A DNA stretch of 64,000 nt from Bartonella sp. B1099 (GTDB lineage: Bacteria; Pseudomonadota; Alphaproteobacteria; Rhizobiales; Rhizobiaceae). Of this stretch, positions 33,267-43,365 are shown piece by piece. The stretch is from NCBI RefSeq assembly GCF_944801835.1, contig NZ_CALYLN010000001.1:714001-778000 (forward strand), given 5' to 3'. Below the pieces are notes generated by a model, which saw only the letters and a program-made list of their open reading frames with translations, searched no databases and had not been told where the DNA came from. How positions within the stretch are numbered: the first letter of the stretch is position 1; every line of letters starts with the position of its first letter. The position numbers and the translations under genes were made by a program.

Positions 33267-33563
33267 CTAGTTTTCCTCTCCAAAGTTGTTATTGATGAGC
33301 TTTTCAAGAGCATTAAGAGCATCTGTTGCTTCTGGTCCCCAAACACGAATGGTAAGGTTACAACCTGCTGAAGCCGCTAGCATCATAAGTCCCATAATTG
33401 ATGATCCACCAACGATTTTTCCATCCTTTTCAACTTCAACAGTGGCGTTAAAATTATCAACAGTTTGCACAAATTTTGCGGAAGCCCTTGCATGCAACCC
33501 ACGTTTATTACAGATATTGAAATGACGGCTTATTTGAGAGGGGAGGGCATCTTTGGAAAGCAT
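33267..33563 (-). CDS. ptsH: HPr-family phosphocarrier protein of the nitrogen-type (regulatory) PTS
   Basis: A 98-residue HPr-like phosphocarrier. The phospho-histidine site is His24 in NKRGLHARASAKF. The regulatory serine, target of HprK, is Ser55 in GGSSIMGLMML. About 10 extra residues precede the family start. It follows the EIIA gene by 17 nt and shares a run with hprK and the BatS/BatR genes, with no sugar-specific permease in sight. This arrangement is known in Hyphomicrobiales as a regulatory phosphorelay rather than a sugar uptake system. Enzyme I (PtsP) is not in the window. Confidence 0.9.
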   Translation of the reverse strand: MLSKDALPSQISRHFNICNKRGLHARASAKFVQTVDNFNATVEVEKDGKIVGGSSIMGLMMLAASAGCNLTIRVWGPEATDALNALEKLINNNFGEEN

Positions 33564-33580
33564 CAGTATTGTATCATCCG

Positions 33581-33979
33581 CTATAAAATCATACTTGGTA
33601 CATTAATATATTTACGTCCTGCTTCTTGTGCTATTCTTAACGCGTCTGATAATGAGATATCAGGACATTTGCGAATAGAAATCAATTTAATAAGCATGGG
33701 CAAATTAACCCCCGCAATCATTTCAACGCGTCCTTTTTCAATAGCAGGAATAGCTATATTTGATGGTGTCCCCCCGAACACATCTGTTAATATGATAACG
33801 CCATGATCTGTATTTGTATCGGTTACTGCGGCTATAATATCACCTCGGCGCTGATCTATATCGTCATCGGGATGAACGCATATTGTTGCGAACTTTTCTT
33901 GTGTTCCAACAACATGTTCCACGACATGTAAAAATTCAACAGCCAACTCACCGTGCGTTACAAGCACGAGTCCAATCAT
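33581..33979 (-). CDS. PTS EIIA component, mannose family (regulatory)
   Basis: A 132-residue EIIA-Man-type domain. The phosphorylated histidine is His9 in GLVLVTHGELAVEFL, and the family stretch ILTDVFGGTPSNIA is intact. No EIIB, EIIC or EIID partner is adjacent, which supports a signalling role with the neighbouring HPr and HprK. The ATG has a strong CAGGAG site. It lies 135 nt downstream of hprK, a gap long enough for a separate promoter. Confidence 0.92.
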   Translation of the reverse strand: MIGLVLVTHGELAVEFLHVVEHVVGTQEKFATICVHPDDDIDQRRGDIIAAVTDTNTDHGVIILTDVFGGTPSNIAIPAIEKGRVEMIAGVNLPMLIKLISIRKCPDISLSDALRIAQEAGRKYINVPSMIL

Positions 33980-34114
33980 TTACGCAAACTCCTGTTAACT
34001 AATAAGATCCGACCATATTGGTGGGAAAGGTATTTTACAATGCTTTGTCTTGCTGCCAAGAAAAATTTGCAAAAAAAAGGCAAAAAGTGTGATTTTTTTA
34101 TCTTTAGAAAAAAA

Positions 34115-34579
34115 TTAAACAGGTTTGCGCCATAATTTTCTAAACAAAAATGCTTCAATAGCTTGACAAATGGCGGTACAATCGGCTTCGTGAAGAGAAG
34201 GAAGTTTTAAAAGAGGAATGTGCAAATCTTCAAATTGAAAAGTTTTATTTGTAGAAAAACGTTCATATTCGGGGCCGAGAAAAATAACACAATCGACGGT
34301 TGTGTGCTTTTGAAATTCTATCATATAAAGACCAGCGCCACGAATCTCAATACCGCCCTGTAAGTTGTCAGGCGTGTATCCGTGAAGTTTTCCATTTTCC
34401 ACACGTAGCATTGTATAATCATCACTGATGAGTTTTGCTTCACGTTTTGACCACTCGGCGCGGTCAAGCAAAGCAAGGGTGAGGGTCGATTTTCCTGATC
34501 CCGAGGGACCTTTAATTAACAGCCCCTTTCCCCCCAATTGAAGGCAATTTGCGTGGAGTATTTCACATTTTGTTTTCAT
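34115..34579 (-). CDS. hprK: Short-form HPr kinase/phosphorylase
   Basis: A 154-residue HprK made only of the C-terminal catalytic domain; the roughly 130-residue N-terminal domain of Firmicutes HprK is missing, as usual in alphaproteobacteria. The P-loop reads KGPSGSGKST, followed by LISDDYTML and the region GIEIRGAGLYMI matching the HPrK family signature. It phosphorylates or dephosphorylates the HPr serine. The frame is open far upstream inside batS, giving a spurious 241-codon reading. I start at the ATG at 34579, 22 nt after the batS stop, because homology begins there; AAAGGA lies very close to it, so the exact start is not certain. Confidence 0.88.
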   Translation of the reverse strand: MKTKCEILHANCLQLGGKGLLIKGPSGSGKSTLTLALLDRAEWSKREAKLISDDYTMLRVENGKLHGYTPDNLQGGIEIRGAGLYMIEFQKHTTVDCVIFLGPEYERFSTNKTFQFEDLHIPLLKLPSLHEADCTAICQAIEAFLFRKLWRKPV

Positions 34580-34601
34580 GTCCTTTACTTTGGGTAAAAG
34601 A

Positions 34602-36386
34602 TTATTTAACGAGGGGAAGCATAATAATAAAACGTGCACCAGTTTTACATTTTCCAGGTGACGGATCAATAATATTTTCGGCTGTAATTGTCCCATTGTG
34701 GGCTTCGATGATTTGCCGACTAATAGAAAGACCAAGTCCAGAGTTTTGTCCAAAAGCATCTTCGTTGGGGCGATCAGTATAGAAACGTTCAAAAATACGT
34801 TCAATATTCTCTGAACGAATACCAGGGCCATTGTCTTCAATGGTTAAAATAAGAGTTGAAGCATGGCTTTTCATAGTAATGCAAATTTTGCCACGATTAC
34901 GAGGAATAAAGGAACGTGCATTTTCAAGAAGATTGGAAATCACTTGCCCTAAACGGAGCTCATGTCCTAGCACAAGATAAGGTTTTCCATAAGGACGTGG
35001 GATAATATTCAGGCTTACATCGATGGTTTGTGCATTGCGGTATACTTCCTGAACGGCATGAACAAGACTTTCCAAAAGTGGTGTCATATCAACGATCTCT
35101 GCGGTTTCTCGTGCAAGTTCTGCATCGAGCCGCGATGCATCAGAAATATCTGTAATCAATCGATCAAGACGGCGCACATCATGTTGAATAATTTCAAGCA
35201 ATTTTTCTTGTGCTTCTTCATTTTTCGCCAGAGGGAGGGTTTCAACAGCACTGCGGAGAGAAGTGAGAGGATTTTTTAATTCGTGGCTTACATCAGCCGC
35301 AAAGCGTTCAATGGCTTCAATACGCATATAAAGAGCATTGGTCATGTCACGAATAGAGGTTGAGAGATGACCAATTTCATCTTCACGCATTGAAAAATCA
35401 GGAATTTCTACACGCTGATTATTGCCATTCCGCACTCGGTTAGCAGATGCAGATAATTTGCTTAATGGATGGGCAATCGTATGGGCTAAAAAGAGCGAAA
35501 GAACCAAAAGTACACTGCCCACAACGGCAAAGACTTTGAATATAACCAGTCTTTCGGCTTTTACAATGTTATCAATATCGGAGCCAGTTGTTGAAAGAAG
35601 AAGAGCACCAACCACTGCGCGATAACGTTGAACAGGAACAGCAACAGAAACGATGAGTTGACCTTGTCTATTGCGTCTTTTGGCGGTAGCAAGAGATCCG
35701 TTTAATGCTCGGTAGACTTCTGGATAAGCAATACCACGGTTTTTTGTTTGTTCTCTATCAAGAACAATACCTTTGTCATAAAATGTGTTTGAATACCATG
35801 AAGTAAGACGATCCCATATATTTTGTTCTGTTTTAAGGGGGGGTAAATCATATCTAAAAACGTCTCCACTCGAATAAAGAACCCGCGAATCAAGAAGTAA
35901 AGTAGCATCACGATCATAGATACGTGCTCGTGTCGTTTTAGGTGTGATGAGACGTCGTAAAAGAGGGGCAACTTGCTCAGGGTTAATGGGAAAATCCCAA
36001 GAGTCGGTTGATTGAGGGGCGGGTGTAACGCTTTCACCAGCCTGTAACTCTAAGAGTTTTTGGGGGTCAATCAGGATAGAGTTTGTATCTACTGTTGCAG
36101 AAGCAGCAATGGCCCCAGCAATAATTTTTCCTTGGGTACATAAACTTTTAATTTTTGCTTCAATGAGACCATCGCGAAATTGGTTAAGGTATAAAATGCC
36201 TGTAACCAGAACGGCAAGGGCAGCAATGTTTAAGATAACAATGCGGCGTGTGAGACTGGAAAAAAGCAATTGTCTAAAGAGACGTTGTATTCGAAGGTGT
36301 AAACGAGCAAACATAAGAAATGGCGCTGAGGATATACCGTTAGGGGCTGTTTTTTTTAAAGTTTCCAGTTGAGAATTGTCTGTCAT
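34602..36386 (-). CDS. batS: Sensor histidine kinase BatS (ChvG/ExoS family)
   Basis: The membrane sensor of the BatR/BatS system, orthologous to ChvG/ExoS. 594 residues: transmembrane segment at about 48-68, a periplasmic sensor domain of about 210 residues, a second transmembrane segment near 290-312, then HAMP. The HisKA box is DVSHELKNPLTSLRS (phospho-histidine in SHELKNP) and the ATPase boxes are LLENARSF, DNGPGI and GLGLSI. In Bartonella this pair is known to control the VirB/D4 type IV secretion system and its effectors in response to physiological pH. It follows batR by 39 nt and precedes hprK by 22 nt, which links envelope sensing with the phosphorelay genes. Confidence 0.93.
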   Translation of the reverse strand: MTDNSQLETLKKTAPNGISSAPFLMFARLHLRIQRLFRQLLFSSLTRRIVILNIAALAVLVTGILYLNQFRDGLIEAKIKSLCTQGKIIAGAIAASATVDTNSILIDPQKLLELQAGESVTPAPQSTDSWDFPINPEQVAPLLRRLITPKTTRARIYDRDATLLLDSRVLYSSGDVFRYDLPPLKTEQNIWDRLTSWYSNTFYDKGIVLDREQTKNRGIAYPEVYRALNGSLATAKRRNRQGQLIVSVAVPVQRYRAVVGALLLSTTGSDIDNIVKAERLVIFKVFAVVGSVLLVLSLFLAHTIAHPLSKLSASANRVRNGNNQRVEIPDFSMREDEIGHLSTSIRDMTNALYMRIEAIERFAADVSHELKNPLTSLRSAVETLPLAKNEEAQEKLLEIIQHDVRRLDRLITDISDASRLDAELARETAEIVDMTPLLESLVHAVQEVYRNAQTIDVSLNIIPRPYGKPYLVLGHELRLGQVISNLLENARSFIPRNRGKICITMKSHASTLILTIEDNGPGIRSENIERIFERFYTDRPNEDAFGQNSGLGLSISRQIIEAHNGTITAENIIDPSPGKCKTGARFIIMLPLVK

Positions 36387-36425
36387 CGATTTGATTGCCG
36401 TTCAAATTTTTGCGACAAAGCAGTT

Positions 36426-37148
36426 TTACACCTCGTGAAAGCGATAACCTACACCATAAAGTGTTTCAATCATTGCAAAATCATCATCCACTTGTTTAAA
36501 TTTTTTACGCAGACGTTTAATATGACTATCAATGGTGCGATCATCTACGTAGACCTGATCACTATAGGCAGCATCCATTAAGGCATCACGACTTTTTACA
36601 ACGCCTGGTCTTTGTGCGAGGGTTTGCAGAATCAAAAATTCCGTAACAGTTAAAATAACAGGTTTATCTTTCCAAGTACAGGTATGACGTTCTTGATCCA
36701 TTACAAGATCTCCACGTTTGAGAGAAGAGGTGGAAGAAGTTCCTGTAGAAAGTGGTTGGTTCCGTGCATTGGAACGGCGCAAAATAGCTTTCACGCGCTC
36801 GATGAGAAGACGTTGGGAGAAAGGTTTCGTAATAAAATCATCAGCTCCCATTTTGAGACCAAATAATTCATCAATTTCATCATCTTTGGAGGTAAGAAAA
36901 ATAACGGGAAGATCAGATTTTTGACGTAAACGACGCAAGAGCTCCATCCCATCCATTCGGGGCATTTTAATATCAAAAATAGCTAAATGTGGGGGGTGAA
37001 GTGTGAGACCTTTGAGTGCAGATGCTCCATCTGTATAGCTTTCAACCCGATATCCTTCTGTCTCAAGCGCAAAAGATAGAGATGTCAAAATATTGCGATC
37101 ATCATCAACAAGTACAATCGTTTGCGTGATTGTTGGTGTATCTTTCAT
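36426..37148 (-). CDS. batR: Response regulator BatR (ChvI family)
   Basis: A 240-residue OmpR-type regulator. The receiver domain has the acidic pocket VDDD (residues 14-17), phospho-acceptor Asp59 in [11 protein letters not shown], a Thr in FLTSKDD, and Lys in ITKPFS. The C-terminal winged-helix DNA-binding domain (about 140-238) contains [17 protein letters not shown] and [16 protein letters not shown]. It is the partner of BatS. In other Hyphomicrobiales pckA often lies divergently upstream; here the upstream neighbour is a BON-LysM gene. Confidence 0.94.
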   Translation of the reverse strand: MKDTPTITQTIVLVDDDRNILTSLSFALETEGYRVESYTDGASALKGLTLHPPHLAIFDIKMPRMDGMELLRRLRQKSDLPVIFLTSKDDEIDELFGLKMGADDFITKPFSQRLLIERVKAILRRSNARNQPLSTGTSSTSSLKRGDLVMDQERHTCTWKDKPVILTVTEFLILQTLAQRPGVVKSRDALMDAAYSDQVYVDDRTIDSHIKRLRKKFKQVDDDFAMIETLYGVGYRFHEV

Positions 37149-37534
37149 GGTTTCTTAGACCTTTCTATTGCTGCGGTAGCAAATTACCCACACTTATTTA
37201 TATGGGAGTTCACATTTTTTTTGCAAAACAAATATGATACAAATTGTAGCAAAGTAAAAAACCTTTTGTTATTCCTGTAAAATCTTGTTTTGCTTTCATA
37301 ATTTATAATGTTTCTCCGTCTATTAAGATCCCTTCGTTTGAGAGAAAATTTGCATAAAGGCTTTTTTTATTAAAATTTATTGCAAAGTTTATTCTTGTCT
37401 TTGTCCCAAAATTGAACATGTTTAGTTTTGATTGTTGAAGTTTAGAAAATCCACCTATGTGTTTTAAGAGCAAAGACAAGAATGTGGCAATATATGCACA
37501 AAAATTTGTTTCTGCTACACGAAAGGAGGTCATA
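37149..37534. other. Intergenic region between divergent batR and the BON-LysM gene
   Basis: 386 nt expected to carry both promoters. It is AT-rich with several A- and T-tracts. No integrase module copy and no convincing promoter boxes were seen. Confidence 0.45.
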
Positions 37535-37990
37535 ATGGGATTTTTTAATTTCATTAAAACTGTAGGGGAAAAGTTAGGTATAGGGGAGCATGAGCCAAAG
37601 GAAAAAGACTTTAAGTCCGCATTTGATCGTTTTCAACTTGATACAGAAAAAGTCAATATTCAAGTTGAAGATGGTAAAGCTATTTTAAGCGGTGAGGTTC
37701 CAGATAGGGAAACACTTGAAAAAGCACTTCTGGTTGTTGGTAATTCACAAGGTATTTCTTCTGTGGATGTTGAGCAATTAAAGGTTATCGATACGACTCC
37801 TAAAAAAACGTCTCGTTTTTATGAGGTTAAGTCTGGTGATAATCTTTGGAAAATTGCTGAAGAAGTTTATGGAAAAGGGCAAGGGAATAAAAACACATTT
37901 ATTTTTGAAGCCAATAAACCAATGCTAAAATCTCCTGATAAAATTTATCCTGGACAAGTTTTACGTATTCCTGAAGTTGATCATCTTTGA
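37535..37990 (+). CDS. BON and LysM domain protein (Kbp/YgaU-like)
   Basis: A 151-residue protein with a BON domain (about 25-90, QLDTEKVNIQVEDGKAILSG and onward) followed by a LysM domain (about 98-149, YEVKSGDNLWKIAEEVYG to IYPGQVLRIPEV). This two-domain plan is that of E. coli Kbp (YgaU), a potassium-binding protein; the family has no signal peptide and neither does this. I start at 37535 because of the AAGGAGGT site 5 nt upstream and because the family begins with MGFF. A longer frame from 37457 adds 26 residues without support. Confidence 0.9.
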   Translation: MGFFNFIKTVGEKLGIGEHEPKEKDFKSAFDRFQLDTEKVNIQVEDGKAILSGEVPDRETLEKALLVVGNSQGISSVDVEQLKVIDTTPKKTSRFYEVKSGDNLWKIAEEVYGKGQGNKNTFIFEANKPMLKSPDKIYPGQVLRIPEVDHL

Positions 37991-38034
37991 TGCCTCAAAG
38001 AGGATAATTTTTTGCTTATGTTATGGCATTAAAC

Positions 38035-38074
38035 AAAATGAAGAAGCGTAAACAATTTCACGCTTCTTCATTTT
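38035..38074. terminator. Strong bidirectional terminator between the BON-LysM and PCu(A)C genes
   Basis: A perfect 15-bp inverted repeat: AAAATGAAGAAGCGT (38035-38049) and ACGCTTCTTCATTTT (38060-38074), with a 10-nt loop. A- and T-tracts at the outer ends make it work on both strands for the convergent genes. Confidence 0.85.
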
Positions 38075-38103
38075 ATAAAATGTGTGTCTATAATAAAAAG
38101 GGC

Positions 38104-38658
38104 TTAATGAGCAGGAGTGGATTTGGAAGGTGAGGTTGTTTTCATAGCGTTTACAGAGAAATCAACATCAATGGTTCCTGCGTTCTCAAATGTCAATTTT
38201 GCGCTAATTTTATCACCTAGCTTGAAGGGTTGTGAAAGCCCCATAAACATAATATGATCACCCCCGGGCTTGAGTGTGACTTCGCCATTTCCCGGAATTT
38301 CAATGCCATTATGCATTTTTTCCATTTTCATAATATCATTAACAACGGCCATAGTGTGCATTTCTGTTGTTTTTACGCCGTTTGTGGAAATAGAAACTAA
38401 ACGATCTGGGGTATTACTGTGATTAATAATATAAAAATAACCGCTACTAACTTTTGCACCTTTAGGTGTTTCGCGTACCCAAGGATTGAGAATTTCTATG
38501 TCACCAAGTTTATATTGCTGAGCACTTGCTGGTAGGGTTACACCAGCAAAAAGAAGAGCACACACGATACTTGCGATAACCTTTTTATACGGAAATAGTG
38601 CATGTATTGTATTCTTAAAGATGAGATTTGTTATTTTCTTAATAATAGATGTTACCAT
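38104..38658 (-). CDS. Periplasmic PCu(A)C-type copper chaperone
   Basis: A 184-residue protein of the PCu(A)C (DUF461) family, which delivers Cu(I) to cytochrome oxidase in the periplasm. A signal peptide ends near VTLPASAQQ after an unusually long 28-residue lead. The mature domain keeps WVRETPKGAKVSSGYFYI and the copper-binding His/Met pattern (E-M-H-T-M, then H-I-M-F-M). I prefer the ATG at 38658 because AAGGAGGG lies just before it; an upstream ATG would add nine residues. No Sco or cytochrome oxidase gene is adjacent. It converges on the BON-LysM gene across a strong terminator. Confidence 0.9.
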   Translation of the reverse strand: MVTSIIKKITNLIFKNTIHALFPYKKVIASIVCALLFAGVTLPASAQQYKLGDIEILNPWVRETPKGAKVSSGYFYIINHSNTPDRLVSISTNGVKTTEMHTMAVVNDIMKMEKMHNGIEIPGNGEVTLKPGGDHIMFMGLSQPFKLGDKISAKLTFENAGTIDVDFSVNAMKTTSPSKSTPAH

Positions 38659-39683
38659 TGATTCACCCTCCTTCATAAGACTCACAATTTAAATTGTTTT
38701 TTTATTTTAGCAGATTTTTTATTTAAAATAAAAGCAAAGAATTACTAAAATAAAATTGATTTAATATGAGAATAGAAATCATAGAATTCTTGAATATTAA
38801 AGAAAGAAAGTCATGTTTACAAAGGCAAAACATCTCGCAACATTTCTGTGTTCATCTCACAAAAGTATTTGTAAATGCTAAAAATTTACGATCCACTATT
38901 ATTCTACTGAATAAAGATACAATACAGAAAGATCATAAACTTTATAAACTCTTAGCGTTACGACAGCTCTTGGTACTTTAAAGCGTTTATACAGAGGCAT
39001 TATTATATATTTTCGAATTTTAGAAGGATACAGTTAAGAAAAAGCTTTTTCGGTGAATTTAAAGCACAGCTTTCAAATAGTAATGAACGATGAGTCTATT
39101 AGAAGAAGAATTTTGTAAGAGGAGATCGATCAAAGATATCGTTATCAATATGAGCATTTGGAAAAGTACCGTTTAATACTTGAAGGAGGTTTATAAAAAA
39201 TAGGTTCATAAGATATGATGGCTATTTTATAGTCTTAAGGAAGGTTTATACTATTTTATGAGATAAGTATTCGCCTTTAAGCGATATTTTTAAAAAGCTT
39301 TTGTGTCAGTATTTCTTACTTCATGATGAGAGATCAAGAGCGCGTGTTCAATGATTCTTTTTATTTTTATAGACAGATATGTTTGTTGAGAATTGCGGGA
39401 AAAATATATGATGATCTCGAGTCTTTCATAAATATGGTATTTATGGGTTATTAGAGTGCCTATTTTAAAAGAAATTTTTTATTTTGGAGATGTTTCTCTC
39501 ATTATTCTCTTGTAGCAATAAAATCCTGTTCTTATATACGGGACAGCGAGGCTTGTTGGCGACTTGCGATTTATTATTATTTATGTTGCTTGAAGCAGAA
39601 TACGGGCTTTGAGTGTTATGAGGAGCTATCTTAAAAAGATGCTTTATGAAGGTTGAGGTAGCTTGCTGAATGGAGATTATAAT
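38659..39683. other. 1-kb gene-free region upstream of dnaK
   Basis: No supportable intact gene. A plus-strand frame of 71 codons at 38766 has unbalanced composition and no family match. A small broken reading frame lies at 39083-39196 (own entry). The dnaK promoter must lie in the last few hundred bases; I could not identify a CIRCE element or a convincing RpoH promoter. Confidence 0.5.
39083..39196 (+). pseudogene. Short broken reading frame of unknown origin
   Basis: One frame reads MNDESIRRRIL, a TAA stop at 39116-39118, then EEIDQRYRYQYEHLEKYRLI and LEGGL before a second stop. The charged, balanced composition on both sides of the stop suggests a decayed small gene. I do not recognise the family. 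Confidence 0.3.
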
Positions 39684-41576
39684 ATGGCAAAAGTAATTGG
39701 TATTGATTTGGGGACGACGAACTCTTGTGTGGCTGTTATGGATGGCAAAAACGCAAAAGTTATCGAAAACTCAGAAGGAGCGCGGACAACACCTTCCGTT
39801 GTTGCCTTTACGGATGGGGGAGAGCGGCTTGTTGGACAGCCTGCTAAACGTCAGGCAGTCACAAACCCTGAAGGGACAGTTTTTGCAGTGAAACGTTTGA
39901 TAGGTCGCCGTTTTGATGACCCTATGGTTGAAAAAGATAAAGCACTTGTGCCTTATAAAATTGTTAAAGGTGACAATGGCGATGCATGGGTTGAAGAAGC
40001 GGGTAAGAAATATTCTCCATCGCAAATTTCAGCGATGATTCTGCAAAAGATGAAAGAAACAGCTGAATCTTATCTTGGTGAAAAAGTTGAGCAAGCAGTT
40101 ATTACCGTTCCTGCTTATTTTAATGATGCACAACGTCAAGCGACTAAAGATGCGGGTAAAATTGCTGGACTTGAAGTTTTACGGATTATTAATGAGCCAA
40201 CTGCTGCTGCTTTAGCTTATGGTTTAGACAAAAAGGACGGCAAAACAATTGCTGTTTACGACCTTGGTGGTGGTACATTTGATATTTCAGTCCTTGAAAT
40301 TGGAGATGGTGTTTTTGAAGTTAAATCAACCAATGGAGATACATTCTTAGGGGGTGAAGACTTTGACATGCGCTTGGTTGGCTATTTTGCCGATGAATTC
40401 AAAAAAGAGCAAGGAATTGATCTGAAAAATGATAAACTTGCTTTACAGCGTTTAAAAGAAGCGGCAGAAAAAGCAAAGATTGAGCTTTCTTCATCACAGC
40501 AAACAGAAATCAATTTACCATTTATCACGGCAGATCAATCAGGTCCCAAGCACTTAACAATGAAATTGACTCGGGCAAAATTTGAATCGCTCGTTGATGA
40601 TTTAGTGCAGCGTACCATAGAGCCTTGTAAAGCTGCATTGAAAGATGCTGGATTAAAGGCTGGTGAGATTGACGAAGTTGTTTTGGTGGGTGGTATGACG
40701 CGTATGCCCAAGATTCAGCAAGTTGTGCAGAACTTCTTTGGCAAGGATCCACATAAAGGTGTTAATCCCGATGAAGTGGTTGCGATGGGTGCTGCCATCC
40801 AAGGGGGCGTTTTACAAGGCGATGTTAAGGACGTGTTGCTGCTCGATGTAACACCTTTATCCTTAGGGATTGAAACATTGGGGGGCGTTTTCACACGTCT
40901 CATTGAGCGCAATACCACGATTCCGACGAAAAAATCGCAAGTTTTTTCAACAGCTGATGATAACCAGAGTGCTGTAACGATTCGCGTTTTCCAAGGTGAA
41001 CGGGAAATGGCCAGTGATAATAAGTTATTGGCTCAATTTGATCTTGTTGGTATTCCTCCAGCACCGCGTGGTATACCGCAAATTGAAGTTACTTTTGATA
41101 TTGACGCGAATGGTATTGTTAATGTTTCGGCCAAAGATAAGGGAACAGGTAAAGAGCATCAAATTCGTATTCAGGCATCAGGTGGTTTAAGTGATGCTGA
41201 TATTGAAAAAATGGTGCAGGATGCAGAAGAGCACGCGGCTGAAGATAAAAAACGCCGTGAAGGTGTTGAAGCCAGAAATCAAGCGGAGGCTCTTATTCAT
41301 TCAACTGAAAAGTCACTCAATGAATATGGCGATAAAGTATCAGCTGAAGAAAAGGGGCAGATTGAAACAGCAATATCTGATTTGAAATCTGCGCTTGAAG
41401 GCAGTGATACGGAAGAAATAACAACAAAGATGCAAAAATTAGCAGAAGTCAGTATGAAGCTTGGGCAGGCTATGTATGAAGCGTCACAAGCAGCGAGCGC
41501 TGACACTGAAACAGAGACAAAGAATGATGATGTTGTCGATGCTGATTTTGAAGAAGTTAATGATAAGAAGAAATAG
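39684..41576 (+). CDS. dnaK: Molecular chaperone DnaK (Hsp70)
   Basis: A 630-residue Hsp70. The three family signatures are present: [12 protein letters not shown] at the N-terminus, [19 protein letters not shown] near residue 195, and [17 protein letters not shown] near 335. The substrate-binding domain with linker [19 protein letters not shown] and the helical lid follow, ending in an acidic tail ([13 protein letters not shown]). I start at 39684 (MAKVIGID) after GGAG; the frame is open for seven more codons upstream. It is followed by dnaJ after a terminator-like hairpin. GrpE, the exchange factor, is at 31.4 kb. Confidence 0.98.
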   Translation: MAKVIGIDLGTTNSCVAVMDGKNAKVIENSEGARTTPSVVAFTDGGERLVGQPAKRQAVTNPEGTVFAVKRLIGRRFDDPMVEKDKALVPYKIVKGDNGDAWVEEAGKKYSPSQISAMILQKMKETAESYLGEKVEQAVITVPAYFNDAQRQATKDAGKIAGLEVLRIINEPTAAALAYGLDKKDGKTIAVYDLGGGTFDISVLEIGDGVFEVKSTNGDTFLGGEDFDMRLVGYFADEFKKEQGIDLKNDKLALQRLKEAAEKAKIELSSSQQTEINLPFITADQSGPKHLTMKLTRAKFESLVDDLVQRTIEPCKAALKDAGLKAGEIDEVVLVGGMTRMPKIQQVVQNFFGKDPHKGVNPDEVVAMGAAIQGGVLQGDVKDVLLLDVTPLSLGIETLGGVFTRLIERNTTIPTKKSQVFSTADDNQSAVTIRVFQGEREMASDNKLLAQFDLVGIPPAPRGIPQIEVTFDIDANGIVNVSAKDKGTGKEHQIRIQASGGLSDADIEKMVQDAEEHAAEDKKRREGVEARNQAEALIHSTEKSLNEYGDKVSAEEKGQIETAISDLKSALEGSDTEEITTKMQKLAEVSMKLGQAMYEASQAASADTETETKNDDVVDADFEEVNDKKK

Positions 41577-41606
41577 TGTCAGCATGTGTGTTGATTAATT
41601 TATAAA

Positions 41607-41640
41607 CCCGGCCTTTGAAATATAAGGCTGGGCTTTATTA
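41607..41640 (+). terminator. Terminator or attenuating hairpin between dnaK and dnaJ
   Basis: CCCGGCCTT (41607-41615) pairs with AAGGCTGGG (41624-41632), with one G-T pair and an eight-base loop, followed by CTTTATTATTT. It may end most dnaK transcripts and lower dnaJ expression. Confidence 0.7.
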
Positions 41641-41734
41641 TTTGAGATAAGTTGCAAGTTTGTTGCTAAAAATATAAATTAAAAGTGATATTATCCATAA
41701 AGGTGGATGATAGAAAAACTATCAGGAATACATG

Positions 41735-42877
41735 ATGAAGGTTGACTATTATGAAGTTCTTGGCGTGACTCGTGAATGTGATGATAAAAAATTGAAATCT
41801 GCTTTTCGTAAATTGGCAATGCAATATCATCCTGATCGCAACGCCGGGGATAAAGAGGCAGAGCGAAAATTCAAAGAAATTGGCGAAGCCTATGAAGTTC
41901 TTAAAGATCCCCAAAAGCGTGCTGCTTATGACCGATTTGGTCATGCGGCTTTTGAAAATAGCAGTGGTCAAGGGGGAGGCAATCCCTTTAGCGGTTTTGC
42001 TGCTGGTGGTGGATTTGCTGATATTTTTGAAGATTTTTTTGGTGAGATGATGGGAGGTGTGCACCGTAAGCGTGGTGATGGTCGCGAACGTGGTGCAGAT
42101 TTGAGTTATAATATGGAAGTGACCTTAGAAGAGGCATTTTCAGGAAAAACTGCAGAAATTAATATTCCTAGTTCTGTCACGTGCGATGTTTGTGAAGGTT
42201 CAGGCGCGAGAAAGGGCTCTAGGCCGCAAGTTTGTGGAACATGTCATGGATCTGGTCGTGTGCGTGCTGCACAAGGTTTCTTTTCTATTGAGCGAACATG
42301 TCCTACATGTCATGGACGTGGTGAAACGATTACGGATCCATGCCCCAAATGTCAGGGGACACGACGCATAGAGAAAAAACGTTCATTAAGCGTGAATGTT
42401 CCAGCTGGTATTGAAGATGGGACGCGTATTCGTCTTTCTGGTGAGGGTGATGCTGGTATTCGTGGTGGTCCTAATGGTGATCTTTATATTTTCCTTTCTG
42501 TTAAACCGCATGAATTTTTTCAGCGAGAAGGAGCAGATCTTCACTGTCGTGTTCCTATTTCGATGGTAACAGCGGCTTTAGGAGGAGAGTTTGAAGTTTC
42601 TGACCTTGATGGTGTTAAAGCACGTGTTAAGATCCCAGAAGGGACACAAAATGGACGTCAATTCCGTCTTAAAGGCAAAGGCATGCCTATGTTGCGTCGT
42701 CAGCAAGCAAGGGGTGATCTTTATATCCATATCACGATTGAGACACCGCAGAAACTTACGCAAGAGCAACGTGAATTATTGCAAAAATTTGAAAAGCTTT
42801 CCAATCATGAGAATTCACCACAATCACATGGTTTTTTTTCACGGATGAAAGAATTTTTTGAAAATATTTCCGGTTAA
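41735..42877 (+). CDS. dnaJ: Chaperone DnaJ (Hsp40)
   Basis: A 380-residue type I Hsp40. The J domain (1-70) has the HPD motif in [11 protein letters not shown] glycine/phenylalanine-rich linker follows, then four zinc-binding C-x2-C-x-G-x-G repeats between about residues 145 and 215 ([39 protein letters not shown]), and the C-terminal substrate domains. Two ATG codons stand together; I use the second (41735) because AGGA lies 7 nt before it. It is 158 nt after dnaK. Confidence 0.97.
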   Translation: MKVDYYEVLGVTRECDDKKLKSAFRKLAMQYHPDRNAGDKEAERKFKEIGEAYEVLKDPQKRAAYDRFGHAAFENSSGQGGGNPFSGFAAGGGFADIFEDFFGEMMGGVHRKRGDGRERGADLSYNMEVTLEEAFSGKTAEINIPSSVTCDVCEGSGARKGSRPQVCGTCHGSGRVRAAQGFFSIERTCPTCHGRGETITDPCPKCQGTRRIEKKRSLSVNVPAGIEDGTRIRLSGEGDAGIRGGPNGDLYIFLSVKPHEFFQREGADLHCRVPISMVTAALGGEFEVSDLDGVKARVKIPEGTQNGRQFRLKGKGMPMLRRQQARGDLYIHITIETPQKLTQEQRELLQKFEKLSNHENSPQSHGFFSRMKEFFENISG

Positions 42878-43365
42878 AATAGGTGAATGTTTCCAGAGTA
42901 CATGAGAAAATATTTTGGGAAGGTTATTTTCGTTAAACTTTCGATTGTTTTATTATCTTTGAGAAGCATTCTTTTGGTTTGAAAAGAAAAAAGAGAAACG
43001 ATTAATTTAAGTGTAAGCTCCTGCTGCGCAGAGTTTTTTACATTTAATGAATTTTATGGATAAGCCTTGCTTTGAAATGCCTATAACATTTTAAAAAGAG
43101 CTTATCCATAGAAGGATACACTGAATGACTGATAATACCAGTGTTAATGGCATTTATCTTTTGTGCCATAAAAGATCGTCATTTAAGGCGGTAATACAAG
43201 CCACATAAGCCTCTTGCACACATGAAGTGTTTTTAGAAAGTGCAAGGTTCTTAGGCTTTTTTGTAGAGGCTTCAGTGAATAAATCACATGAGCGGCTATC
43301 AGGTGGAACCGACCCAGTAAGAATCCAGGTTATTTACAGACAAAATCTTTTACGAACATTTTTCT

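Noticed and set aside
34580-34840. N-terminal extension of hprK to 241 codons
   Set aside because: The added part is the antisense-free shadow of the batS 3' end in another frame; HprK homology begins at MKTKCEIL.
38766-38981. 71-codon plus-strand frame upstream of dnaK
   Set aside because: No ribosome site, no recognisable domain, composition like the surrounding non-coding DNA.
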